Source: Methanobacterium sp. (GTDB lineage: Archaea; Methanobacteriota; Methanobacteria; Methanobacteriales; Methanobacteriaceae). Taken from it: DNA of 64,000 nucleotides. Positions 1 to 8,183 of the stretch are shown here, in pieces. Every line of letters starts with the position of its first letter. Position 1 is the stretch's first letter. The stretch is taken from contig JACRPY010000002.1 in assembly GCA_016222945.1 (NCBI GenBank), forward strand, positions 736,001 to 800,000, written 5' to 3'. Position numbers and translations under genes: made by a program. The notes below the pieces were generated by a model that had not been told where the DNA came from, ran no database searches, and saw only the letters and a program-made list of their open reading frames with translations.

Positions 1-914
1 CCTCCGAAAATTGCATTATTAGCATCTATTTCATTCAAAACAGTATCTATAGATGTTTTTATAAGATCTCCACCTTTATCTGACACTATTTCATCCAAAG
101 ACTGTGATGCAACTATGGATGAGACTATGGTGCGCCCAGGTTCCTTATTAAGTGCATATTTGGCAAAAATGCTCAATATGGTCTGATCTCGGATAATATT
201 TCCATGCTGGTCAATGAAAACTGCCCTATCACGGTCATTATCCAATACAATACCGATATCAGCACCTAATGCGGTTGTAAGCTCAGATATTAATGATATT
301 CTTTTAGGGCTGGGTTCAGGAAAATCAATATCGCATTCACTATCTTTGCATCGTATAAGAACAGTCTCACAATCAAGTTCATCTAATATTTGGGGGACCA
401 AAGGTATGTTAACACCTTCTTCACAGTCTAAAACCACTAAAAATGCTTTATTTTTTATAATTTCATTATTTATGTGTTTAAGAACGCCTTTTATATAAGG
501 TTCTTGATATTCATGAACATATTTTAATTGACCTATCTGGTTCCAAGGTACTTTTTCAGCATGTCTATGCTCTAAAGGAATTTCATGTTCACTTAATATT
601 TTAATATCAATATCTTCTGGTCTCAGATGGGATTTACTTATTGTAATCATGACACTGGCGTCGTAAAGGCCCATCCCGTAATGTATAACTGGTATTGGCG
701 CAATCCCTAAGTCAATAACATTTACGCCAGATGACATTAAGCCAGTGGTTAAAGATCTTTTGATCATCTGAGAAGGAACATTTAAGTCTCTGCCTACCAT
801 AACATTCTTTCCAATACCAACATGATTACCTACTATGGTTCCTAAATGTGATGCAAATTTGTTGGTAATCTCTACGTTTACTACTCCTCTAATGTTTTGG
901 ATGTATTTAGACAT
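1..914 (-). CDS. Phosphohexomutase-like protein (PMM/PGM superfamily), divergent, partial
   Basis: About 304 codons are visible; the C-terminus lies beyond the left edge. The alpha-D-phosphohexomutase fold is recognisable: an N-terminal RGVVN start, VGRDLN, an active-site loop region TISKSH near residue 97, DNDRDR near residue 240 in place of the metal-binding DGDGDR, and AIFGG at the edge, matching the sugar-binding GGE loop. The catalytic loop is altered: the family consensus TASHNP has become TISKSH, keeping the serine but not H, N and P. It follows the nucleotidyltransferase gene by 29 bp on the same strand. From memory, some bacterial mannose-1-phosphate guanylyltransferases carry a fused, degenerate PMM-like C-terminal domain of this type, so this may be a split version. 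Mutase activity is doubtful. Confidence 0.8.
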   Translation of the reverse strand, partial: MSKYIQNIRGVVNVEITNKFASHLGTIVGNHVGIGKNVMVGRDLNVPSQMIKRSLTTGLMSSGVNVIDLGIAPIPVIHYGMGLYDASVMITISKSHLRPEDIDIKILSEHEIPLEHRHAEKVPWNQIGQLKYVHEYQEPYIKGVLKHINNEIIKNKAFLVVLDCEEGVNIPLVPQILDELDCETVLIRCKDSECDIDFPEPSPKRISLISELTTALGADIGIVLDNDRDRAVFIDQHGNIIRDQTILSIFAKYALNKEPGRTIVSSIVASQSLDEIVSDKGGDLIKTSIDTVLNEIDANNAIFG

Positions 915-943
915 TTAACTCCTCTAATTTATTAAAAATTGAT

Positions 944-2098
944 TTAAGTTACAAAAGGATAATCAGAGTCTACAATGGAGTCAGGTAAAATTACTGCACT
1001 GTTGTATATTGTTCTTTTAGATCTTACTCTACTGAATGATCCTAATTGCACGGAACTTCCAAGTATTGCACCTCTTTCAATAAAACTTCCTTTTTCAACA
1101 CAACATCCTGAATCTACAATGCATTCTTTCAAGCACGAACTAGCTTTTATTGTACTGTCTGGAAAAATAACAGAACCTTTAATTGTTGAACTTTTTTCTA
1201 AATATGTATTTTCGCCTATGACTGTATTTTTTCCCAGAGTACATCCTCGTTCTATAACAGAACTATCTCCTATGGCTACAGGTCCGATTATTCTAACTTT
1301 TTCATCAATTTCAACATTTTTACCGATCCATATGTCTCCTAATCTTCCAACACCTTCTTTTAGTTTTTTCCCTGAAGGTTCATACCCGGTTTTTTTGTTA
1401 AGGACATCATAATTTGCTTGAAGATAAGTTTTAGGTCTTCCCACATCATTCCAATAACTTTTTAGCACGTATCCATATATTCTGGCGTGTTCTTCGATTA
1501 ATTGAGGAAATACGTCCTGAGAAAAGTCGACTTCGCTTTTTTTAGTATCTATGTAGTCGAATATTTCTGGTTCTAATATATAAGTGCCTGTGTTGGCGAT
1601 TTTACTAAAAACTTCTTGGGGAGATGGTTTTTCTAAAAATTTAATAATCTGATTATTATCATCAAGAACTGCGATTCCAAAATGGCTGGGGTTATCAACA
1701 GGAGTTAGTAGCATAGTGGCAAGGGCTTTATTTTTCTTATGAAAATGTAAGAGTTCATTTAAATCCATGTCAACTAACACATCTCCGCTTAAAACAAAAA
1801 AAGTATCATCAATATATTTTCCTGCATTCTTAACGCCCCCTGCAGTTCCCAAGGGCTGTTTTTCTACAGAATAATTTATGTTTAATTCAGGGTAATCTTT
1901 TTCAAGCAAGCTTTTAATTTGATTTTTTAAATAACTTAAAGTTACTACTATGTCATTATATCCGCTGATTTTGAGTTTTTCAATTATGTACTCGATCATG
2001 GGACGGTTAGCGATAGGAATAAGGGGTTTTGGTCTTGATAATGTTAAAGGACGTATACGATTTCCTTTTCCACCCGCCATTATGATGGCTTTTATCAT
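944..2098 (-). CDS. NDP-sugar pyrophosphorylase (nucleotidyltransferase with left-handed beta-helix)
   Basis: This 384-residue protein should transfer a nucleotidyl group from an NTP to a sugar-1-phosphate. It begins with the signature GGKGNRIRPLT (residues 9-19) followed by KPLIPIANRPMIEY. LSGDVLVDMD carries the catalytic Asp, and the central EKP and NTGTYI blocks are present. The last ~130 residues are hexapeptide-like repeats (IGENT, IKGSV, VEKGSFIERGAIL), i.e. a left-handed beta-helix. Sequence alone does not settle the sugar or the base; mannose-1-phosphate guanylyltransferase and glucose-1-phosphate thymidylyl- or uridylyltransferase are both possible. It is the upstream partner of the PMM-like gene and part of a four-gene minus-strand sugar cluster. 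Confidence 0.9.
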   Translation of the reverse strand: MIKAIIMAGGKGNRIRPLTLSRPKPLIPIANRPMIEYIIEKLKISGYNDIVVTLSYLKNQIKSLLEKDYPELNINYSVEKQPLGTAGGVKNAGKYIDDTFFVLSGDVLVDMDLNELLHFHKKNKALATMLLTPVDNPSHFGIAVLDDNNQIIKFLEKPSPQEVFSKIANTGTYILEPEIFDYIDTKKSEVDFSQDVFPQLIEEHARIYGYVLKSYWNDVGRPKTYLQANYDVLNKKTGYEPSGKKLKEGVGRLGDIWIGKNVEIDEKVRIIGPVAIGDSSVIERGCTLGKNTVIGENTYLEKSSTIKGSVIFPDSTIKASSCLKECIVDSGCCVEKGSFIERGAILGSSVQLGSFSRVRSKRTIYNSAVILPDSIVDSDYPFVT

Positions 2099-2195
2099 AT
2101 TGTATTATAATATAAAGTTTACATTAAATAAAGTTTTTCCTAAAAAATAAATATCTGCCCTTTATTTGTTTATTTAAGTTTTAATTGTTCTTTAA

Positions 2196-2993
2196 TTAGC
2201 CTAATAACCATCTAAAGAATTTAAGAACTTCATTTACATTGTACACAAAAAATGATGAACTGTTTTTAACGTAGTTTGGTATTTCTGAGGATAACACAAG
2301 TATACTGGTTCCTTGTATTTTACCTTCTTTTTCCAATTCTTTAAGTTTTTTAAAAGCATCAAAATCAGTGATATCATCACCTAAATAAATAACTTTTCTT
2401 AAGTTATGGTCTTCAATGATTCTATGAATAATGGTGCCCTTGTCATAACTTGAAGGTGGTTTTAGCTCCACTAGTTTACGACCTTCTGAAATTTGAAGAT
2501 TTTTTGATTCAGGAGATTTTTTTATAGCATTTATTATTTCTTCACGCACATGCTCTGGTTCATTACACTGTCTAAAATGTATGGAATAGCAAATTTCTTT
2601 ATCTTCAAATAATATACAGGGAATATTGTACAACTCTTCATTTATTTTTTGAGCGCTCTTTTTGATTTGCGGGAGGTATTTTTTAACTTCATCTGCCACT
2701 TGGTACTCTTCATTGAATATATATTCTAAACCATGGTTTCCAACATATAAGATATCTTCAATTCCAACCATTTTTTTAGCGTTATTTGCAGAGCGGCCGC
2801 TGATAACTGCCAGCAAACCAAACTTTTCTTTGAGTTTTATAAGTTTTCTGCGCATGGGTTCAGTAACAACTGCTTCTTCAGGAGTAGGGGCGATGGCACT
2901 GATAGTACCATCTATATCTGTTATAATTGCCGTGTTATTATCATTTTTGAATTTATTCATGTCTTCTAAATTATCAAAAAGATATTTAACCAT
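2196..2993 (-). CDS. otsB: Trehalose-6-phosphate phosphatase (HAD family)
   Basis: A 265-residue HAD-superfamily phosphatase of the trehalose-phosphatase branch. HAD motif I is TDIDGTISAIAPTPEEA (about residues 25-41) with the nucleophile and general acid DxD. The VISGR block near residue 64 is motif II, the Lys sits in the PPSSYDKGTII segment (motif III), and LGDDITDFDAFK (about 210-221) is motif IV. The length is normal for OtsB. It would dephosphorylate trehalose-6-phosphate to trehalose, a compatible solute. No trehalose-6-phosphate synthase is visible in this window; it may lie elsewhere. The gene sits between the nucleotidyltransferase and the GalT-like gene, consistent with sugar-phosphate metabolism. 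Confidence 0.85.
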   Translation of the reverse strand: MVKYLFDNLEDMNKFKNDNNTAIITDIDGTISAIAPTPEEAVVTEPMRRKLIKLKEKFGLLAVISGRSANNAKKMVGIEDILYVGNHGLEYIFNEEYQVADEVKKYLPQIKKSAQKINEELYNIPCILFEDKEICYSIHFRQCNEPEHVREEIINAIKKSPESKNLQISEGRKLVELKPPSSYDKGTIIHRIIEDHNLRKVIYLGDDITDFDAFKKLKELEKEGKIQGTSILVLSSEIPNYVKNSSSFFVYNVNEVLKFFRWLLG

Positions 2994-3097
2994 GTCAAAT
3001 CACGTTTAATCATTAAATTATGGATTTAATTTGTTTATTTTTTCAAAATATTTTTATATTTTTCTTTTTTTAAATTTTGAGTCATTAATCTAAAACT

Positions 3098-4237
3098 TTA
3101 GAAATATTCTTTAATGTTATGAATTAAGTTATAGGGATCCTCAGCTATTACTGTACTTCCATAAAGTTCCATACCGCCAATATCTGCAGTGGGTTTAAGA
3201 ATAGTTCCTCTATCAACAATTTTTATTAAATAGGGAAAGTAAGAGTTATTGTTTAAAGGAGGGCAATATATGGCCATGTTATAACTATGTACTCCTAAGG
3301 CATCAATGAAATATCTAAGAATATTAAAAATAACTTTTTTTGCATTTTTACTGGTGAAAGGTGATTCTAATGGGTTAATTATAATTTCTTTTTCTTTAGT
3401 AGGAGTAATAGGAGCATATAGTTTTACATCACCTATTTCATGGACAAGACCTAGAGAATCATGAATTTTGTATATATCCTGGAAATAATCTGTGTTGTTC
3501 TTGTTTTGATATGTTTCATGGGTTTTTTTCATAGATTCTGTTTTAGCGTAAGAAATGTCTTTACTCATAAGTATTTGGGCGTGGCCGTGTATCTGGGATG
3601 CACCTGCTTTGTAGAGGCAATTCCAAACAAAAAAAGGAAATTTATACTCTTCATTTTCTAAAAACACTTTTTCAAACCATTTAAAACCAGTATTAATATA
3701 ATCACTTAGCTCTTCTAAATTAAATTCAAGAGGATTATGGTTATTAAAAACCACTAAACTGCTCCATACATCATATTTAGCAATATTAGCTGCAGTTACA
3801 GAATGTTCTCCTATAACTCTGCCGAAAACATCTTCTGGTGTGTATTTTTCCGCGTTACAAAAATCGCAGTTTGCTTTAGAATCAATAATTAATTTATTAA
3901 TTTGATCTTTTTGGGTTTTAATATCTAATTTGTCCATACCTGGCCGTTGAGTACGTATATGATTGAAAAGAGCCCCTTCACCGCTCCACTTATTAAAGAT
4001 TTTCACTATTTTCTGGTTTTCAATTCTATTTACTACTTGATCTATGGTTTCAATAAATTCTCCAGACTCATTTTTTTGGCCAAAATATCCTAAAATCTTA
4101 TTTTTCATTCCATCAGGAATTTTCATAGTCCCAGTTTCAAAATAAACTTTATAAACTCTCTTAAAAAGCTTATATGATTGAGAGTCATGTTCCTTTAAAT
4201 ATTTTATGCGATCTCCCAGTTCTATTATGGAAGCCAT
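3098..4237 (-). CDS. GalT-like nucleotidylyltransferase of the HIT superfamily
   Basis: This 379-residue protein has the architecture of a hexose-1-phosphate uridylyltransferase (GalT). CDFC near residue 124 is a probable zinc or structural pair, GEHSVTAAN and VVFNNHNPLEF form the first HIT half, and QIHGHAQ carries the HxHxQ active site with the central His expected to form the nucleotidyl adduct. The C-terminal part has HSYNMAIYCPP. The real substrate may differ from galactose-1-phosphate because the flanking regions are divergent. It is the first gene of the minus-strand sugar cluster and starts after the run TTAGAGGTGAATATTT, a good ribosome-binding site. Confidence 0.75.
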   Translation of the reverse strand: MASIIELGDRIKYLKEHDSQSYKLFKRVYKVYFETGTMKIPDGMKNKILGYFGQKNESGEFIETIDQVVNRIENQKIVKIFNKWSGEGALFNHIRTQRPGMDKLDIKTQKDQINKLIIDSKANCDFCNAEKYTPEDVFGRVIGEHSVTAANIAKYDVWSSLVVFNNHNPLEFNLEELSDYINTGFKWFEKVFLENEEYKFPFFVWNCLYKAGASQIHGHAQILMSKDISYAKTESMKKTHETYQNKNNTDYFQDIYKIHDSLGLVHEIGDVKLYAPITPTKEKEIIINPLESPFTSKNAKKVIFNILRYFIDALGVHSYNMAIYCPPLNNNSYFPYLIKIVDRGTILKPTADIGGMELYGSTVIAEDPYNLIHNIKEYF

Positions 4238-4430
4238 AAATATTCACCTCTAATTAATATTTAGTTTCGGAATATTTATATTGACCGAATTGAATTATTT
4301 GACTTTAACTCAGTGAATAATCTGATTCAGTTAATTTAATTTGATGATCAAATGAAAAAATATAAGAGAAAAAGAAGACTAATTTTTAAGAGATCAATAT
4401 AATAAATAATATATTCAAATAAGGAGCATT

Positions 4431-5075
4431 ATGTCGATAATGTCTATTATTGAAGGATTTTTCCTAAATTATGGCTTGTTAGGAGTTTTCTTGGGTTCTA
4501 TTACTGAACAGGTAATTGCACCTATTCCATCAAGCATCGTTGTTTTGGGTTCAAGTTTCATAGTTATGAAAGGAACCTCTTTAGCTTTAGGAAGTTTAAG
4601 CACATTATTTTTTATAGTTTCGATTCCTGCAGCTGCAGGAGTAACAATAGGGTCATTAGTATATTATTTTATTTCTTATAAAGTGGGAATGCCCTTTGTA
4701 GAGCGTGCAGGGAAATATTTAGGAGTTTCTGTTGAAGATATTCAGAATGTAGAAAAAAGAGTTAAAGAAAGTCGTTATGATCATTTTTTCCTTTTTGGAG
4801 CTCGTTGTTTGCCAATAATTCCAAGTATTGCCGTAAACCTTTTTTGCGGTTTAATAAAATATCCTCTTAGAAATTATTTAGTTATAACATTTTTTGGAGC
4901 ATTGATACAGGCAACTATTCTTGGAATTGTCGGATGGCAGGTTGGGAATTTTTACATAAGCTTGGCAGATAATATATCCTTTTTAAATGATATAATAGCA
5001 ATATTAATCGTTTTAATTGTTGTATTGTATGTTATTAAGAAGAGAAGAGAAAAAGGGAGTAAAAAAGAGGAATGA
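4431..5075 (+). CDS. DedA/VTT-family membrane protein
   Basis: A 214-residue polytopic membrane protein with the DedA/SNARE-associated (VTT) layout. The hydrophobic N-terminus contains a GSITEQVIAPIPSS re-entrant segment, then a long glycine-rich helix and a GARCLPIIPS motif. In this family the second re-entrant loop carries the conserved Arg and Pro. The C-terminus is a transmembrane helix followed by a charged KKRREKGSKKEE tail. Family members act in phospholipid flipping, membrane homeostasis or drug resistance, but the substrate here is unknown. The start is preceded by AAGGAGCATT, a clear ribosome-binding site. It is a single gene, convergent with the frameshifted lipoprotein. Confidence 0.85.
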   Translation: MSIMSIIEGFFLNYGLLGVFLGSITEQVIAPIPSSIVVLGSSFIVMKGTSLALGSLSTLFFIVSIPAAAGVTIGSLVYYFISYKVGMPFVERAGKYLGVSVEDIQNVEKRVKESRYDHFFLFGARCLPIIPSIAVNLFCGLIKYPLRNYLVITFFGALIQATILGIVGWQVGNFYISLADNISFLNDIIAILIVLIVVLYVIKKRREKGSKKEE

Positions 5076-5113
5076 TTGTTTATTAGTATGCATTTTACCG
5101 GTTTTTAGATTTA

Positions 5114-5760
5114 CTAAGTATTAGCGCGTGTTAGTCCTTCCTGATTTATAGCTTCATCTAACTCTTTTTTCATTTCGGGTTTAAATCCAGGTAGATTAAT
5201 AACCCAGTCCATCCATCCATATCTATAGTTAGTATAACTATAGGAACCTGCAGTTCTGGTGCCATTTGCAATTGCTGGAATGTTATAATGTCCTGCTATT
5301 GTTTTTTCTGGCCAGTATACTACCCAAACTGAAGTATTACTTGGAACCATAATGACACTATATGTATTTGTGCCACTGTAAACAAGCCCAGTAGATTTTT
5401 CGTTGTTTAAAATATAGAATATGGTGATGTTTTCATTTCTGGGAAAGTATTTCTGTGAAAAATATTTGATCCCAGTAAAATCATCTAAAGCACTTACAAA
5501 AAGTACATGATTTCCTTTTATGGGGATAGCCTCATTTTCAGGCGCATTTAATGCTTGTTCTGTTAATTTTGCTCCAGTAGCTGGACTCATGTGACTATTG
5601 CTACTTGAAGGAAAATCATTTATTAACGGTGAAGTTTCATTAATTATTTCTAAAGCTGAAATATCTGAATCTGAGGAAAATCATTGCACCCGCTTATTGA
5701 TAAGATTATAATAAGTACAAATATTGTTCCAAAATGCCCAATAAACTCAATTTTTTTCAA
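5114..5760 (-). pseudogene. Lipoprotein of unknown function, apparent frameshift
   Basis: The intact downstream frame covers 5114-5590, but the frame stays open upstream to about 5680. In another frame, a TTG at 5760 with an AAAGGTG ribosome-binding site 5 nt away opens a typical lipoprotein signal: KK, a hydrophobic stretch, then LSISGC with the lipobox Cys. The two frames join if one base is added to the T run (A run on + at 5677-5680), giving GC-ND-F-SSDSDISALE. I therefore read one ~215-residue lipoprotein gene carrying a -1 frameshift, real or a base-calling error. The mature part contains VLFVSALDDFTGIKYF and a tyrosine/tryptophan-rich centre, which I do not recognise. It is divergent from the FtsX/ABC gene pair. 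Confidence 0.7.
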
Positions 5761-5926
5761 TTAAACACCTTTATATGGTTTTTATATTTGACTTAATTTG
5801 TGAATATATAAATATTTGTACATTTAATGAAATATTATCCTTTTTAAAAATAGAAAAGATATTAATAAAGTGGGCTAATACTTTCAATATAAATTATTAT
5901 GTTTCAACAGTAATTGATGGGTAATT

Positions 5927-6622
5927 ATGGCTATTTACAGTCTTTCCTACAAAAATTTACGTAGAAATTGGTGGAGAAACACTTCTACAGTTTTAAGAAT
6001 AGCATTTGGAGTAATTGTACTTTTAATACTGATTAGTTCTGGCATTGGGATCACTACCGTCCTTGGTCAAACCACAGGGTCTAGTGGAAATGAAACTTCC
6101 AATTTGACAGATAGTGGAAATATGGGATTTAATAATTTCATAAATTCACTAAATGATTATGTAAATTCACTATTAGGTTCAAATACTTCTAATTCACAAT
6201 TAATAAAGGGAGTAAGGTCTATTTTAGGAAGTATTATCTCTTTTTTAGATATAATAGCAAGTATTGTGTTTTTAGTGGGGATTTTTGGAATTACATATGC
6301 TATGGATCTTAATTTACTTGAAAGAAGAAGAGAAATAGGTTTATTAAAGTCTTTGGGTTTTACAGAGCTCCAGATAATGTTCAGCCTTCTTTTGGAGGCA
6401 GGTTTATTAGGTTTTATCGGAGCTATGATTGGCACAGTACTTGTGGTCATTGGAATAACTATTTTATCCAGTGTGATTAACATAGCACTTTTTTCTATTG
6501 TTATGCCAGTTTGGTTGCCTTTTTGGGCGATATTTATAACTACTATATTAAGTGCTTTGATTGCAGCATTTTCCATATGGTATTATGTTAAAAAGGATCC
6601 TGTGGAGGCTTTAAGAATATGA
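5927..6622 (+). CDS. Small FtsX-family ABC transporter permease
   Basis: 231 residues. An N-terminal cytoplasmic stretch YKNLRRNWWRNTSTVLRIAFG leads into a first transmembrane helix, then only about 70 extracytoplasmic residues, then the FtsX domain: helix FLDIIASIVFLVGIFGITYAM, the cytoplasmic LLERRREIGLLKSLGFTE coupling segment, two more helices and the C-terminal DPVEALRI. The family normally has a ~200-residue MacB-like periplasmic domain between helix 1 and 2; here it is almost missing. For comparison the permease at 42066-43154 keeps it. The stop overlaps the start of the ATPase gene by 4 nt, so the two are translationally coupled. Confidence 0.85.
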   Translation: MAIYSLSYKNLRRNWWRNTSTVLRIAFGVIVLLILISSGIGITTVLGQTTGSSGNETSNLTDSGNMGFNNFINSLNDYVNSLLGSNTSNSQLIKGVRSILGSIISFLDIIASIVFLVGIFGITYAMDLNLLERRREIGLLKSLGFTELQIMFSLLLEAGLLGFIGAMIGTVLVVIGITILSSVINIALFSIVMPVWLPFWAIFITTILSALIAAFSIWYYVKKDPVEALRI

Positions 6623-7275
6623 ATGCTCCTATTTTGGAATTTCAGGATGTATGGAAAACATTTGGAAATGATAAAACAAAATTAGATGCATTGAAGGAGA
6701 TTGATCTTGAAATTGAAGAGAACTCGGTAAATCTTATTTTAGGCCCATCAGGCTCGGGTAAAAGTACTTTATTAAATCTTATAAGCTTAATGGATACTCC
6801 AACAAAAGGAAAAATATTTATAAAAGGAAAAAACACTTTAAACATGTCTAAATCTGAAAGGAGCAAATTCAGAAGGGATGAGATAGGGATTATTTACCAG
6901 CGAGATAATCTTTTCCCATATTTAAACATTCTTGAAAATGTTATGGTTCCAATGATAGTCAAAGACAAGGAAAAAGCAATTAAACTACTCAAAATTGCAG
7001 GTTTAACTAAGATAACTGAATTTCCAGATGAAATTCATATAGTGGAACAACAACAAACTGCTCTTGTGAGGGCTGCAATTAATAATCCTTCTATTTTAAT
7101 AGCGGATGAACCTACTGGGGAATTAAATTTAGAGGCTGCAGATAAACTTATGAACTTAATAAAATCTGTTGGAAATAAGTCTACAGTTCTAATTGCTTCA
7201 AATAATCAGGATTTAGATAAATACTGTGATAATATATTCTATATTAAAGAGGGGATGATATTGGAAAATAAATAA
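6619..7275 (+). CDS. ABC transporter ATPase, LolD/MacB type, with eroded signature motif
   Basis: 218 residues, coupled to the FtsX permease. Walker A GPSGSGKST (42-50), the Q-loop Gln (IIYQRDN, about 94) and Walker B ILIADEPTGELN (159-170) with the catalytic Glu are intact. The ABC signature, LSGGEQQRVAIARA in the family, reads EIHIVEQQQTALVRAA here, so the S-G-G is lost. The switch His (VTHN) is replaced by ASNN near 193-196. Both changes are expected to impair ATP sandwich formation or hydrolysis. The frame is open with no stops, so this is not an ordinary pseudogene. It may bind ATP without hydrolysing it, or be on the way to decay. Confidence 0.85.
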   Translation: MNAPILEFQDVWKTFGNDKTKLDALKEIDLEIEENSVNLILGPSGSGKSTLLNLISLMDTPTKGKIFIKGKNTLNMSKSERSKFRRDEIGIIYQRDNLFPYLNILENVMVPMIVKDKEKAIKLLKIAGLTKITEFPDEIHIVEQQQTALVRAAINNPSILIADEPTGELNLEAADKLMNLIKSVGNKSTVLIASNNQDLDKYCDNIFYIKEGMILENK

Positions 7276-7300
7276 GATTAAAAAAGGATTTGGGGAGTAT

Positions 7301-8002
7301 TTACTTTATCAATTCTCCAACTTCGTCAGCTACTTTCCAGTGGCTACCTCTCTTTTCGTTTCTACGAATTAACAATACTCCAAGTGCTGCACCAACAATA
7401 CCTCCAGCAGTATCTGTGAATAGATCATTCATTGTATCATCTAAAGGATCTTGAGTTGGAGAGCCTTGCATTTGGGTGTTACCTGTAATTTGTCCTAAAG
7501 GACCTTTTGATAAATATGTATCATAGGTGTATTCTCCCATTTCAAGCATACCTCCAAATCCAATAGTTACTATTACAATAAGCACTGCCATGGTGGTATA
7601 TGATGCTTTCAATTTACCATAGAAATACATTGTGTAAACAACCATCATTCCTATTAAAGCAATGTATAGAGGGAGCATGAAATGCATGAAATTGTCGTAA
7701 TGAGGAAGTTTGACATATAAGCCAAGGGCATCTCCACCAACCAATTCGAAAAGCACCATTGCTAAAAGCAAAAGCTCAATTTCCACAGGGAGTGCATGTA
7801 TTCTACCTTTAGTAAAAAATGCTGGAGCATTAATTATGGCTAATGCTATTAAAATCAATATTCCAAAAATCCTTTCAGCACCATTAGCTCCACCAAAAAT
7901 AGTAATGTAAATACCAGCAATCAAAAGAAAAATCCTTAATACTCTGAGCAAATTTCTTTGTAATGGGCTCATTTTTTCCTTATCTGGGTTTAGATAGCTC
8001 AT
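7301..8002 (-). CDS. YjdF/DUF2238-like membrane protein
   Basis: About 233 residues from the ATG at 8002, which has GGTGATAAAA just upstream; a longer in-frame GTG is less likely. There are several transmembrane helices. The family-like core is HYDNFMHFMLPLY, GFGGMLEMGEYTYD, then DPLDDTMNDLFTDTAGGIVGA. The buried acidic and His residues (YDN-H, E-E, DD-ND-D) resemble the YjdF/DUF2238 pattern; the function of that family is not established. It converges with the ABC ATPase gene at 7275. Confidence 0.7.
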   Translation of the reverse strand: MSYLNPDKEKMSPLQRNLLRVLRIFLLIAGIYITIFGGANGAERIFGILILIALAIINAPAFFTKGRIHALPVEIELLLLAMVLFELVGGDALGLYVKLPHYDNFMHFMLPLYIALIGMMVVYTMYFYGKLKASYTTMAVLIVIVTIGFGGMLEMGEYTYDTYLSKGPLGQITGNTQMQGSPTQDPLDDTMNDLFTDTAGGIVGAALGVLLIRRNEKRGSHWKVADEVGELIK

Positions 8003-8183
8003 TTTTATCACCAAAATCTTTAAATTAATTTATGATTTATTTAAATATCTAATAACAGATTTAGAGTAATTATTATAAATAATTTACTGAAAAGTTACAT
8101 TTCAAGCTTACAAAGTGAATAATAATGGATAAATTAAGAAACCATTTATTTATCAAGAAAAATCTATTTATTAAAAATCAGTT

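Noticed and set aside
975..1412. Open frame on the plus strand across the nucleotidyltransferase gene
   Set aside because: It is the antisense shadow of a strongly recognised minus-strand gene, with no own motif or ribosome-binding site.
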